Positions 1 through 9,598 of a DNA stretch of 42,877 nt are shown piece after piece; the first letter of the stretch is position 1, and every line of letters starts with the position of its first letter. The DNA is from Perkinsus olseni (taxonomy: Eukaryota; Perkinsozoa; Perkinsida): NCBI GenBank assembly GCA_013115125.1, contig JABANN010000284.1, positions 1 to 42,877 on the forward strand. The letters run 5' to 3'. The translations under genes and the position numbers were made by a program. The notes beneath the pieces are model-generated. The model was given only the letters and a program-made list of their open reading frames with translations. It ran no database searches and had not been told where the DNA came from.

Positions 1-611
1 GTATCCGTACACAGTCTGGTCCTTGAGCTGGTTAATAAGGTTTGGGCAAACTTCCCCTATATATAACCTTACAGTCATGACGTCATAGTGTGACGTGTCT
101 CCTTGACTACATTGAGTTAATGAACAACTGTCTCGTGTAGTTTTCTCCGTTACTGCAGGTATTGGTCGTTAACGGGGATCAAGACTATCTGACCAATGCT
201 GTGGGTACAGCAGAGTGGCTGTTGAAGTTGAAAGGCGTAGAGAAGTACGGCGAGATGCTCGGGCATGTCAGGCCCGTTCCTCTTAAGGTCAGGAAATACT
301 CCTACAGTAGGCTACGTAGTGCCATGCTCGATATTCATCCTTTCCTCAGGATGACAAAGGTCGAGCCTTCGGGAATATAAAAGCTCTAAAGTATGGCAAC
401 GCAGCTAGGCTCGCATTTCTAGAGGTACTATACTGTCAGTTCGAAGGAACCCTACCGTGTGGCCCCTCCTCAGGTGACAGGCGGGGGCCATAGTCTTGTC
501 CTCAACGAGCCAGTGGGTATGCAGCAGACGCTCTGGGCCTTCCTCGACGGTGGACTCTGGTCAAATATGATAAAGACAGATGATGGTAAAGTATGCTACA
601 TAGACACATGA
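1..611 (+). CDS. Serine carboxypeptidase (S10), 3' part
   Basis: This is the C-terminal part of a peptidase family S10 enzyme, which removes C-terminal residues from proteins in secretory or lysosomal compartments. I read exons at 1-39, 159-287, 350-424 and 474-611, with phase-0 GT-AG introns of 119, 62 and 49 nt. The joined frame carries NGDQDYLTN, where the second Asp is in the catalytic position, and GGGHSLVLNEP with the catalytic His. The Ser half lies outside the window. The last three exons match, boundary for boundary, the complete minus-strand paralog at 12142-15012 (129- and 75-nt exons in both). It ends with TGA at 609-611. The 1-39 exon is less certain because its donor, GTTTGG, is weak. 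Confidence 0.85.
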
Positions 612-728
612 TTGTTATCATGATCATCTCACCGACTTATTAACCGTGTGAAACTTTTCCTACCCGCTGTCAGTGATAAACCCTCAATATTTTTTACTCT
701 CTTAAAGGGAGTCCCTTTCTGTGGATGC

Positions 729-945
729 TTAAGCGACTAAAATGGCTTCTTTCAAGAGTGATACTGCGTTACCGCGAGTCTCGGGATGAAGGACATAAGT
801 AAGGCTGAAGAGGCCGTCGTATGTCGTGATGATGCTATCGTCTTCATTGACCTGATCTTCTGCCTTGAGATCGGCATAGTGGAGATTCACCAGTGGAACC
901 GGTTAGAAGGTAACCGCGCAGTGGTGTCCGCGAAGACCTTGAAAT
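729..945 (-). CDS. C-terminal coding fragment beside the assembly gap, unknown
   Basis: The minus strand reads ...LTYVLHPETRGNAV... and ends with TAA at 731-729. Upstream the frame either runs on as ...DLKAEDQVNEDDSIITTYDG..., or is spliced from ...ADTTARLPSNRFH with a GTGAAT donor and a TTCAG acceptor. Codon use and lack of stops favour real coding sequence. The 5' part would run into the N gap at 1244-1253, so the gene cannot be completed. No family recognised. Confidence 0.35.
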
Positions 946-994
946 GGTGAAGTTATTCACCGCTGCAGAATAGCACTTTGAAATACCGATCCAC

Positions 995-1013
995 TAATAC
1001 GTAGTACGTATTA
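995..1013. repeat. Odd-centred palindrome, 9-base arms
   Basis: taatacgta and tacgtatta flank a single g. One of the series of single-base-spacer palindromes described in the findings. Confidence 0.9.
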
Positions 1014-1109
1014 TGAGTAAACCAGGCAAAGCGTTGGAAATAGGTAGCGGAGGACTGCAACTCAGTTTTAACAACTGAGCTCGAGTCGAGGCATTGCGTG
1101 TAGGTCGGG

Positions 1110-1321
1110 TTGGGTGGGGGGGGGCGGCCCCCCCCCCCCCCCCCCCCCCCCCCCAGCCCGCGCCCCCCCCCCCGCCCCCCCCCCGCCCCCCCCCCCCCCC
1201 CCACCCAACCCCCCCGACCCGGGCCCCCCCGTGAAGGCGGCACNNNNNNNNNNTTTTTTTCTACAACCCCCGCACTTGGTTTTAAAGTGGTTCGGGTTGC
1301 CCTCCAACTCTTTTTAAAAAT

Positions 1322-1362
<41 letters not shown>

Positions 1363-1390
1363 GCCCCCCCCCCCCCCCCCCCGACCCACA
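1110..1390. other. Assembly gap within poly-C / poly-G sequence
   Basis: Ten N bases at 1244-1253 are flanked by long C runs (about 1131-1235) and by a G run of nearly 40 bases followed by C (1322-1382). The proline- and glycine-rich frames across it come only from the homopolymers. Most likely a gap edge with low-quality sequence rather than native DNA. Confidence 0.9.
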
Positions 1391-2231
1391 CCGACGGCAA
1401 TCCGAGGAACGCCAGGCAGGACTACCAAATATAACTTTCCTGCGGACATCACGACGATTGCCGTTACAGATAAAACGTCGACGCAGTTCTCGGATTTCTA
1501 ATGAGGGGAGCACACCTTTCAACCAACAACTCTCAGATAATATCGTGCCTGTCGTTCGACACGCAATGCCTCGTGATATTGTCTACTGCTAGGCTTAAGT
1601 GATCTATCATTAAATTGTGGACGGTTCATTGAGATTGGATATGCGTCAATTTGAGATTGACTCCTTCTACAGTATATCTAGGTATTGCGTTATCTCAGAT
1701 AACTTATCTGGGGCCGTATGCGGATCCTGATTTCGGAATCTGTGACCTTGATTCAAATCACCCTGTGATCTCGAGTCGTGATTCGACTCACACCCTGATT
1801 CAAGAGTACTGATTCAAATTCTATACTCGTGAGTAAGATTCGAGATTCGAGAGAAAGATTAGTTGAGTCCGAGTCAGAGTGAGGAATCGAGAGCGATTTT
1901 CTGTCTGACTGTCCAGCTCCCCTTGCTTAGATATGGCGGCCTCGTAACCCCCACCCTTGAACAGAAATCGACCCTCCCTGAACAGAAAATCGCGGCTGAG
2001 CGGAGGGGCTCCTTGGAGGTCCTTTCGCGTTGTAATTCTGGCTGCACACCTCGAGGATCTATCAAACTCCGGCGTCGCATTTTCTATGACATCGAACCCC
2101 TCTGGCCCAATTTCCATCGTCAAACACCCATTTCTCGCCGGTGGGACCACGATCAAAGTCTCCACACCGCAGTGAAACACCCTTCATAAACGCTACGGGG
2201 TATCGTTCTCCTCGACTCATGCTTTCCGTCG
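1391..2231. other. Gene-poor stretch rich in GATTC/GAGTC words
   Basis: No convincing exon on either strand. From about 1725 to 1890 the short words GATTC, GAATC and GAGTC recur irregularly on both strands, like a decayed simple repeat. The ORFs that overlap around 1860-2190 exist in several frames and both strands and lack splice logic. It leads straight into tRNA-Gly. Confidence 0.5.
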
Positions 2232-2303
2232 GCGCCGCTGGTCTAAAGGTTATGACTTCTGTCTGCCAAACGGAAGATCCGGGTTCAATTCCCGGGCGGC
2301 GCA
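2232..2303 (+). tRNA. tRNA-Gly (anticodon GCC)
   Basis: All arms fold. The acceptor stem GCGCCGC pairs perfectly with GCGGCGC and is followed by discriminator A. The anticodon loop CTGCCAA gives anticodon GCC on a five-pair stem (TCTGT/ACGGA, one G-T). The T arm CCGGG-TTCAATT-CCCGG is perfect. There is no intron and no encoded CCA, as expected for a nuclear eukaryotic tRNA gene. The length is 72 nt. Confidence 0.97.
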
Positions 2304-2535
2304 GAGTTGACAATCACTTTTGGTGTAAACGCCTACCTGGCGGCGATTCACCACTATACCCCCCTTCGTCGTCCCCCCAACTGGCTTAAGATGCTCATCG
2401 TTTCCTACTCTTCGGTCTCCATCAACTCTCAATAATGATGAACTCTACACTGCTATCACCATTACACGTGTACCCCGTGGTAAATGAATACACATCACAC
2501 ATTCATGAAGCACTATTGCGTCCCCCGTAGCATGC

Positions 2536-3471
2536 TCATGCCGCAGGGGCGGGCGTCGTGGGAATACTGACGTTGATAGCAGGGACGATGTCAATCGAGG
2601 GGATAACTTTGCAGGTCTCCACGATGTTAGCGCCGTTATTCATGTGAGAGACGTAGCGACCAAAGCCGCCAATAGCAGCGGCGAAGGCCTTGATAGCCTC
2701 ACAGTCGAGCCTCACTCCCCCAAGCTTAGCGGGGAAGTCCACCATGTCGATCTGATTCTTCGTTTCCTTTGTAAATTGAGTCAAATGGGACAAGTCGGGA
2801 GCCACGAACTTGTCCGTCGGTCCATCACCGTTCCCATCACCGCCAAATTCGAGAGTGATGGTCGAATGACCGGGCAGGAAGTCAACCTCGCACTCGCTGC
2901 CGTCAGTAGCGGCAGCACTGGGCGCCGAGGAGCCGTCGTGATTACAAAGGACCTTGACGCCGTTGAGGAGAGGATCGCGACCACTGTGAAGGTAATCCGA
3001 GAGAGCTTGGCATGTGACAGCACGACGCTCTAGGTTGCCGATGAACCTAGGCCCGAACGTCGCCATCTGCCCGGCACAGCGTCCACTGACTAGCTTATGG
3101 ACATCGCCGGTATGAGTGAAGACCAAATAGGTATCGGGGTCTCCGAGGAAGACCTTGCAGGAGTTACCGGCCTCCTCTGGTGGTAGTACCTGGCAGATAG
3201 AGGACTCAGTTCTACGAGCAACAGAGTGTGGCCGAGCTGGCTCCATCAGCCCCACCCCTCACAACCCTCCAAGGCGCTTATAGGCTCCCGGTTCGAGTGC
3301 CCCTCTATTACCTCAGCCGAGTCTGTCTTGTAGGGGAAATCCTCTTGCTTGCCGCAGCCACCAAGGAGCCTGACGACAGGGGGGTCCCTTCCTGGTAGCT
3401 TCCCAAAGGACGGGTGTGACTCACGCTGTGATGGCCGCCGCGGCCACGCCAATAACTGCTGCTTTCAACAT
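2536..3471 (-). CDS. Secreted cysteine-containing protein, unknown family
   Basis: Three exons, 3471-3425, 3369-3312 and 3189-2536, join in phase with GTGAGT and GTAATA donors, giving 252 residues. The first exon encodes a classic signal peptide, MLKAAVIGVAAAAITA. The mature part has about seven cysteines in total (for example GGCGKQ, NSCKVF, SGRCAG, VTCQAL, VLCNHD, SECEVD, LDCEAI), a central Ser/Ala/Gly/Asp-rich stretch and a Thr/Pro/Ala C-terminus. I do not recognise a family. A secreted disulphide-bonded protein is the safe reading. It ends with TGA near 2536, about 230 nt from tRNA-Gly. The plus-strand ORF beginning MAAAATPITA is only the shadow of the signal-peptide exon. Confidence 0.75.
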
Positions 3472-3871
3472 GGAAGGGTTGCTGCGGAAAGTGGCCAAAA
3501 CGATAGAACTACTGAGATCAACGCTTTTAGCATCCGAGACGCCGCGGTCGTTGGAAAGCGGACTTGGCTCGAATAAGTGCACGAAAAAATTACATGCAAG
3601 GCGACGAGAGAAATCAGTTGGGTTGGCCCTCTACGACTCCGGCCAGCATCAACCTGTCCTCGTTTACCTCAGTCCCAGCTGGAGCTGTTCTAACTTGGAA
3701 GTAAAGGCTTATCGAAATCGCTGTCCCCTGTAGACCTGGCTGATACTGAGGTCACCGATGCTTGGGGCAGACAGTGACCATTCTGTACTACTACTTAGAA
3801 GCGGACAGGAGGCTTGGGACAGGGGGAGGGCTGAACGGCAACCGTCTCGGTTTGATAGGCCTACCACGGCG

Positions 3872-4104
3872 ATGGTGTTGTTGGCAGTTGAGCCTTTCCT
3901 TATGACTGATCGTCGACCAGGGGCTGGTGGCTACGATGATGATGCCCTCCCTGTGAAGGTGCTGCCTGTGAAAGAGTACATCAAGGAGTTCGAGAAGGAG
4001 CATCCTGAAGGTACTCCCGGGTTGATGATGAGGTGAAGGAGTGGTACTCTCAGTGGTACGGAGGGGCCAGTCGGAAGACCGCCAAGAGCAACTAGTACCG
4101 CAGC
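3872..4104 (+). CDS. Possible small gene, unresolved splicing
   Basis: A plus-strand frame from ATG at 3872 reads MVLLAVEPFLMTDRRPGAGG then an acidic and lysine-rich helix-like segment (KEYIKEFEKEHPE). Just downstream another frame reads VKEWYSQWYGG and stops with TAG near 4104. The two look like parts of one gene, but the only GT-AG pair directly between them is 22 nt long and leaves the wrong phase. Upstream exons may lie between 3650 and 3870. No family recognised. Confidence 0.3.
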
Positions 4105-4182
4105 CCCCGTCCAATGCAAATTTACGGATTAAAGATGTGAGCCAGAGCGCGAAGAGGGTGTCGCCATACCATCTCATCACAG

Positions 4183-4410
4183 TCCGCCTCCTGCATGGCC
4201 TCTTGCCGGTATGCCCTCTACAAGCAGGCCGAACTCGAGGCCAGCTTGGACTCCTCAATGGAAGACCCGCAGGAAAGGGAAGTCCATCGCCGAGTGGTAG
4301 GCCCGGTGGGGAGGGACGCCGGGGACTCCTTCGGTCAGGTCCACTCACGCTTCTCGGCGATGCAGCATCAGTGTCGTCGATTATGCAATCAAGCCTTTGT
4401 TAATCGATAA
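4183..4410 (+). CDS. Small protein with two CX3C motifs, 3' exons
   Basis: The exon opens after a TCATCACAG acceptor at 4182, is interrupted by a 42-nt phase-0 intron (4297-4338, donor GTAGGC) and ends with TAA at 4408-4410. The joined frame has CMASC near its start and CRRLC near its end, two CX3C pairs about 44 residues apart with helical sequence between. Twin CX3C patterns are typical of mitochondrial intermembrane-space proteins (small TIMs, FAM136A), but the spacing is longer than in small TIMs, so the assignment is only a suggestion. The 5' exon is not resolved. The stop is 75 nt from the kinase start. Confidence 0.4.
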   Translation, partial: SASCMASCRYALYKQAELEASLDSSMEDPQEREVHRRVVGPVGRDAGDSFGQVHSRFSAMQHQCRRLCNQAFVNR

Positions 4411-4485
4411 TGAATCGTTTCTGGGGTTCCTTACGGTGCGTCGTGCAGCAGTCACTCAATTAGGGCCAGCAGCGAGTCGTTTCCA

Positions 4486-6798
4486 ATGCCCGGCCAGTAC
4501 AGCCAATTCGTCCCGGGCTTCGAGCTTCGCTCCGCTAACGACAATAACAAAATTTATCTCTTCCATCATCTGCTTGGAGAGGGGGCATTTGGCCAGGTTG
4601 GTAGTCCTGCGGCACCACCGCTGCCACTGTTCTCGAGTAGGTGTGGAGGTGCACCGATCTGTCGTCGGAAACGGAAGTGGCTTTGAAGGTTGTCGATTGC
4701 AACGCCGTCGGTAATGAGTCGCTAAAGGGCATAGAGAAAGAGATCGAGCTCACTGGTGAGCGGTCCCCGCCCCTGCGCCTTCGCCAAGTTGGTTGGTACG
4801 TAGCCAAAGCCCGCAGCGCTATGGGTAAGCTGTGTCCCAAGTTCTATGAGGCCTTCCGAGTGGACCTGCCCGACCCTCTGGTACCTAGTGGGAGGTCCTT
4901 TGTCAAGTAATAGGATGGTGCCAGCAGCTGAAGGGGGGGTGGCTGAGTTAGGTACCTGATCATGTCCATGGAGTTCGTTGACGGTGTCCCGCTGGACAAG
5001 CTGATAGAATTCAGTCTCCTCAACGAAACCGTCTGCGCGTAGGGTCTCTAGCAGTGGTCCACCGGCCCAGCCTTGTCGCAGTTACGTCGTTTACAACATC
5101 CTATTGGCGCTTAAAGGCCTGCATGAGAAACATATTATTCACAGGGACATTAAGGCGGCTAATGTCATGATAGGTATGTCTGCTTTGCGATGAGGCTGAT
5201 GTAGTCGTTGGTTCAGGTAAATCCGGCCGAGTGGTCCTCTGCGACTTTGGTGTCTCTAGACTGCTCGAAAAGGAGGCGCAGGCCCTCACCTTCACCGGTA
5301 GGCCTGGCAGCGGCAGTAGTCGCTTCGGTGCGTATTACCGTTGTGACATGATGATGTCGAGTCGACACGGTTGGCGTAGAATGGATGAAAATTTTATGAC
5401 TTCGATGTAATTCATAAGATATTATAGTATATGTATCATAGTAACTTATTACATTAACTTAGAGTCTAATATGAAGTTTCTATTTTTTCATCCTCATGAT
5501 TACAAACGTAACACATCCAGGTCAGCGTAACACAAATTGTGTTACACAATCGATGGGGACAGTATCCGTCTCAGCGATGTCGCGCAACTGGAGACTTGGT
5601 AGAACTGATCAGGATTGTGATCATACTATAGTCAGAGGTCTCTCGCGGATGTGGCTGGCCAGGGCGTCGGTTGTCCATATGCCGTGGCGTCCCATGCTCT
5701 ACGTCATTCGGATTCGATGAGATCGCACATACTGATTGATGAGGATGCTGGCCAGTGGCCACAATCCTAACAAATTTGATTCGAAACTCTCACGGGGAAC
5801 AGACTTATGCGTACTGGAAAGTGCTCATGAGGGTTTGAAGTACCCTCTAGCATCTCTGCAGCGTTGTATTAGAAACAGAGACTACTTGTATGAGACTCGC
5901 TTCATACGAGTGGTGGACTTGTTACTAGTAGTGCAGCATGAAGCATGTAGAGGGCCTAACCTGTGCTAGGCACACCGTTCTGGATGGCCCCTGAGGTTAT
6001 CATATCATATTCGTTGTCACAGAAGTCGGGTGGCAGTGGCCAGGTGAGTGATGGAAGTCCCGAGGAGACTCAGAAGGCTACCGTAGGTCCCGGGGGGCAT
6101 GCGGGCCGGCTACGACTGCAGGGCTGATATATGGTCCCTTGGGGTTACTGCCGTTGAGGCCTGTCTCGGCCATCCACCGCATGCTGATAAGTTTGCACGT
6201 AAGCTCGTGGCCTCCAATCATGCCATCACCGATTGCCCCTAGGGATGCCGCATATGGTCTACCTAACGATAGTGAAGGACCCCCCTCCCACTATGGACAT
6301 GGCAAAGTACACAGGGACGGTCTTGAGGGACAGGAGCGCCGGTCGTGATAGGTTCTCGGACACCTACCGGGACTTCCTCGGCCATTGCTTCCAGAAGTGC
6401 CCTGATGACCGAATGACGGCTTCACAACTGCTCAAGTGCCGGACGGCTGTTTTTCCTGACACTTCTAGCTTTGTTGTTTCCACTCCTCATCAGACACGAA
6501 TGGATAACAGAGATGAAGGAGTACGAGAAGGACGTCGTGAAGGACAGGCTAATCTCCAATGTTAACACGTAGGCCCTGCAGTCGTAGAGTTCTTGCCCCT
6601 ACCCGAGTAGGGCTTCTGTCGGTGAGGCGTGCCGTAGCACCCTCCCTGTGTGCCTCAATTGTTTTTTAATTGACGTCAAGCTATCCGTATCTATCACATA
6701 GCTATTCGATAGATCTCCCTATTTCAATATACTTGGCATTTAATACAGGTACCTCCTCTGGGAGGCTCAGCAAGGTGAAGACGTTGAGGAGAGTAGCG

Positions 6799-6837
<39 letters not shown>

Positions 6838-6866
6838 TGGCACAGGAGATGGCGATCGGCGGTTGA
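4486..6866 (+). CDS. STE20/GCK-type protein kinase
   Basis: A complete Ser/Thr kinase spliced from ten exons: 4486-4596, 4641-4755, 4804-4894, 4952-5038, 5082-5173, 5217-5297, 5970-6043, 6087-6198, 6243-6435 and 6494 onward. All phases agree. Motifs in order are GEGAFGQV (Gly loop), VALKVVD (ATP lysine), HRDIKAANVM (catalytic loop), DFG, GTPFWMAPE (the STE20/GCK activation segment), DIWSLGVTAVE, and LLKHEW at the end of the lobe. All catalytic residues are present, so it should be active. The gene may stop at TAG 6570-6572 (344 residues). More likely, exon 10 ends at 6568 and splices to 6749-6866, adding an acidic tail with twelve consecutive Asp (382 residues). Most introns are 43-58 nt; intron 6 is 672 nt and carries a repeat. 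Confidence 0.92.
5470..5600 (+). repeat. Diverged repeat inside kinase intron 6
   Basis: The 672-nt intron (5298-5969) holds an odd-centred palindrome at 5527-5545 (gtaacacaa / ttgtgttac around one a), then the words tggggacagtatccgt and tcgcgcaa. A similar series occurs in the large intron of the GT8 gene at 8765-8830, so the intron is probably enlarged by an inserted, now diverged element. Confidence 0.5.
6801..6836 (+). repeat. GAT microsatellite coding for poly-Asp
   Basis: Twelve perfect GAT units lie in the putative last exon of the GCK kinase. They encode an acidic run preceded by EESSED. Pure codon repetition suggests slippage and likely length variation between strains. Confidence 0.8.
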
Positions 6867-7053
6867 GGTATAAAGTCAATTAGTGCTAATTAATGGTGGA
6901 GCCCTTGGCTCAACCCCAATCGGTTATGTGGAGTCTTTGTTGCAACAAATTCAATCGTTTGAGGTCGACATGTTTTGTGTTGGTCATGATAATAGTACAG
7001 GATATAATTTCGTGGCGCGTGACGATTGTCGTACTGAACCCTCTACAAACCCT

Positions 7054-7336
7054 ATGGCTCCGAGCAACTCCAGGCATGGGCGTGTATGCAACTTTTGGTT
7101 CCGCCAGGAGGCGTCGGGCGCAGCCTTGCCGAGGCTTCGTACGGACTGCCCTCGGAGTTGATGTCTTCATTCCTGTTGGATTCTTTTAGAGAATCTTGAT
7201 CCCTGATGGACCGAGAGACCTCAGCTTCTTTGTAAAGCTGTACCCATCCATGCCTCTCGACATCAACTGGAGGCTCCTCATCATATCCTACGCAGCGACT
7301 GTGCTAGTCGGCCTGATAGTACTACAGATAGTGTAG
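7054..7336 (+). CDS. Tail-anchored microprotein, 58 residues
   Basis: Two exons, 7054-7083 and 7190-7336, join in phase 0 (donor GTATGC, acceptor CTTTTAG). The short protein has a basic N-terminus (MAPSNSRHGR), the stretch FFVKLYPSMPLDINWR, and ends in a single hydrophobic helix (LLIISYAATVLVGLIVLQIV) directly followed by TAG. That is the design of a tail-anchored or small ER-membrane subunit with the N-terminus in the cytosol. No family recognised. It lies between the kinase and the GT8 gene on the same strand. The first exon is the weaker part; the C-terminal exon is well supported. Confidence 0.55.
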
Positions 7337-7784
7337 GGGTAGACACCAGAGAGACGACAGGATCCTCCCTTGGCAGGGTGGGGTCGATAGGCCTCAGTAC
7401 GGCGGCCCACTTCCGAGGAGGCCATGCATCCCTACTGGGGCTCACTCTCCCAAGGAGCGCTTCAATGGCTGATGCGGGAGCTCAGAGGGAGTAGGTCGAC
7501 CGGCGGTTCCGTTGAGGACTGTATGGGATCTCAGAACCGTCCAGAAGGACCAGATACGCAGTACGACGGAGGCAACGATGGCTTCCCCGAGTTTGTTGTT
7601 GTTGCTGCTGCGGACAGGTTTTCCGTCGATTTTTCAGGTCAATTGACGGCGCCGTATGGAGAGGTTAATAAGGACCCGACCACCCTTCACGTCGTGTAGG
7701 CTACGCACCGGATTCTTCAGGGAGGAGGTCGAGGCAGCTCAGGTATGCTTGTGATAAGGAGCAAATGGAGGCTCTGAAGGCTAG
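7337..7784 (+). other. No firm gene; possible 5' exon of the GT8 gene
   Basis: An ATG at 7583 starts MASPSLLLLLLRTGF and is followed by a possible GTCAAT donor. This would suit the signal anchor of a Golgi type II glycosyltransferase, but I could not connect it in phase to the first secure GT8 exon. A second open stretch, FFREEVEAAQ, ends at a GTATGC donor at 7742. Confidence 0.35.
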
Positions 7785-9378
7785 TGTTGCCAGTCTTATC
7801 AGTAACACGGCAGAGCACAGAAGGCTGCACGTACGCTCCGACTCACTCATCCTCACCACTACCGCTGCTGCTGCTACTAGATACATCTTCTCGTTGGCAC
7901 CGCTTCTGACCACCGGAATGTCGCTGAAGTGATGGGCATACCGTCAGCGTTGGACTCGGGAACACTGAGAGGAGGTAGGCCACTGGTCCCTGGGCTGGCG
8001 GTCAGCATTGCCGCAGGGGCCCGAGTCAGCCTGCTACTGGTGGAGTCACAGACGATGATGATCTCAAACGTTGATGAGGCGGTCGTGAAGGTGATGGTCA
8101 CATTAGCCTCGGCCACTACGACTGTTCAGGAGCGCGGCAACATCAGAGCGGTGGAGAACTACGCCCGCTTCTATCTGGACCGGATACTTCCGATGGACTC
8201 GCTCGATACAGTTGTCGTTTACTTGGATGCAGACACCATCGTACTCGGCGATGTCGCTGAGGTAAGATTTGACCCATCACTAGCTGTCCAGTTCCTCCTA
8301 GGTAGCATCCGCTCTGCTGGGCTCTGTAGGGGCTGCTGTGGCTCTGGCGCAGCGGAATGAGCCGACAGCGATGGAGGCCTTCCTCGAACCGGATAAACGA
8401 TGTATGCCAAGCGTCCCTTAGTCATCCGAAGGTCCCTCAGGTCTCGACTTGGATGTCAAGGAGCGCATCGGGAATCTACGGTCGAGGACGGCTTATAACG
8501 CGGGGGTGATGGGCATCCATCTCGGACGATGGAAGAGCTTGCGAGTGAGTATCCTCCTAGTGAGCATCCGAATTCGTTGTACATGATCGAAGAGACGACA
8601 TGGGGATGATTTTCGGGTCTCGAGCTTCGTAATTCTCACAAAGGCATGCTCTTGGACCAAGGCAAAAAGGTTAGTATCCGCAAATATTGTCCCCATGGCT
8701 GGTGAACTCGACATAGTAAAGGTAGAATTTTTCGGTAGTTGCATACTCGTGTTTGCAAATGTGAAGATATCTAGCTCAGCGTAGGACAATACATGGAGAC
8801 AGTATCCGTAGGCAAGATCGCACAATAAGAGACGTAACAATAATTTGGAAGCATCAGTGATGGGCAGGTAAGGGATCGTGTGGAACAGTGGATCAGCTGG
8901 CATAACAAGTGCCGGATATGGAAGGGAGGATCTCAGCCTCCCTTGTTGCTGGCCCTATACGATCTGACTGCTAACCAACCGGTGAGGCTCCCTTCTTAGC
9001 GACAGAGAGGAGAGTGACCATCTCAGGGAGCGGAGCAAGTGATGGTCGAGCTGCCGTCTGAATGGAACTTCGCTAACCTAGGATGGAGTGGGCGGAAACC
9101 CTGAGTCGCCCGGTTGAACTTCTCCTCTTGTCGTTCAAGAGACTGATTTTGCTGCGACGGAGCTGGCGGGGCAGAAGGGGCTCCATTGGAATGGCCCGAA
9201 GAAGCCGTGGCTCCAGAATGGCCTTTACGTCGAGGCCTGGCTGCCCTGGCGGAAAAAGTTCGACTCAATGGTACGCACTTTCCTGAGCAAAATTAGGGAG
9301 CGAGTCAATGAGTTGATTCCACTACTGTGGTGTCTTTTTGAGACCAACCAAGGTCTCGTTATGCAGCTGGGGAAGTAA
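7785..9378 (+). CDS. Glycosyltransferase family 8 (GT8)
   Basis: A GT-A fold transferase that uses a nucleotide sugar, normally in the Golgi. Secure exons are 7785-7830, 7881-8261 (possibly holding in-frame introns), 8302-8401, 8441-8544, 8868-8981, 9027-9087 and 9140-9378. The motifs follow the GT8 order: SNTAEHRRLHIHLLVGT, then NYARFYLDRILP, VVYLDADTIVLGDV with the metal-binding DxD, YNAGVMGIHLGRW, WKGGSQPPLLLALY, LPSEWNFANLGW and the C-terminal HWNGPKKPW, which binds the nucleotide. All hallmark residues are present. It ends with TAA at 9376-9378. The N-terminus, including any signal anchor, is unresolved. The 323-nt intron 8545-8867 carries a repeat. Confidence 0.88.
8640..8830 (+). repeat. 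Repeat-like segment in GT8 intron with inverted ends
   Basis: Within intron 8545-8867, catggagacagtatccgt near 8793-8810 resembles the kinase-intron repeat, and an imperfect inverted match (gcaaatattgtccccatg) lies near 8687. The arrangement suggests a small, decayed terminal-inverted-repeat element of roughly 130 bp. The matches are imperfect and were judged by eye. Confidence 0.4.
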
Positions 9379-9480
9379 CGGCAGTGATTTGAAATCGGAT
9401 CGATTCAATTGAGCCGTTTATCACCTCGTTTCTGCTCCGCCGATACGCGCTGAGATGTCATTTGACCTGTTTAAAGTATC

Positions 9481-9552
9481 GGCTGTGTGGTCTAGTGGTA
9501 TGATTCGCGCTTCGGGTGCGCGAGGTCCCGGGTTCGATTCTCGGCTCAGCCC
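9481..9552 (+). tRNA. tRNA-Pro (anticodon CGG)
   Basis: The acceptor GGCTGTG pairs with CTCAGCC except for one T-T mismatch at pair six. The anticodon stem CGCGC/GCGCG is perfect around loop TTCGGGT, giving anticodon CGG. The T arm has one G-T pair, and the discriminator is C. The A box (TGGTCTAGTGG) and B box (GGTTCGATTC) are intact. It sits between the GT8 stop and the next transferase on the same strand. The acceptor mismatch could lower stability but the gene otherwise looks functional. Confidence 0.95.
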
Positions 9553-9598
9553 TTATGTTCTTATATAGATAGTGAGCAGCAGTGAATCAAAACCGTCA

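Noticed and set aside
1110-1592. Proline- or glycine-rich ORFs on both strands
   Set aside because: They are translations of the homopolymer runs and the N gap.
3222-3300. tRNA-like A box (TGGCCGAGCTGG) and B box (GGTTCGAG)
   Set aside because: The acceptor halves do not pair and the T stem is broken by an extra G; the stretch overlaps the intron and exon of the secreted gene on the minus strand.
3416-3733. Plus-strand ORF starting with MAAAATPITA, resembling a targeting peptide
   Set aside because: It is the reverse-strand shadow of the secreted protein's signal-peptide exon, which has correct splice sites and phase.
3791-4348. 185-codon minus-strand ORF
   Set aside because: Arg/Pro/Ser-biased composition, no motif, and it overlaps better-supported plus-strand exons.
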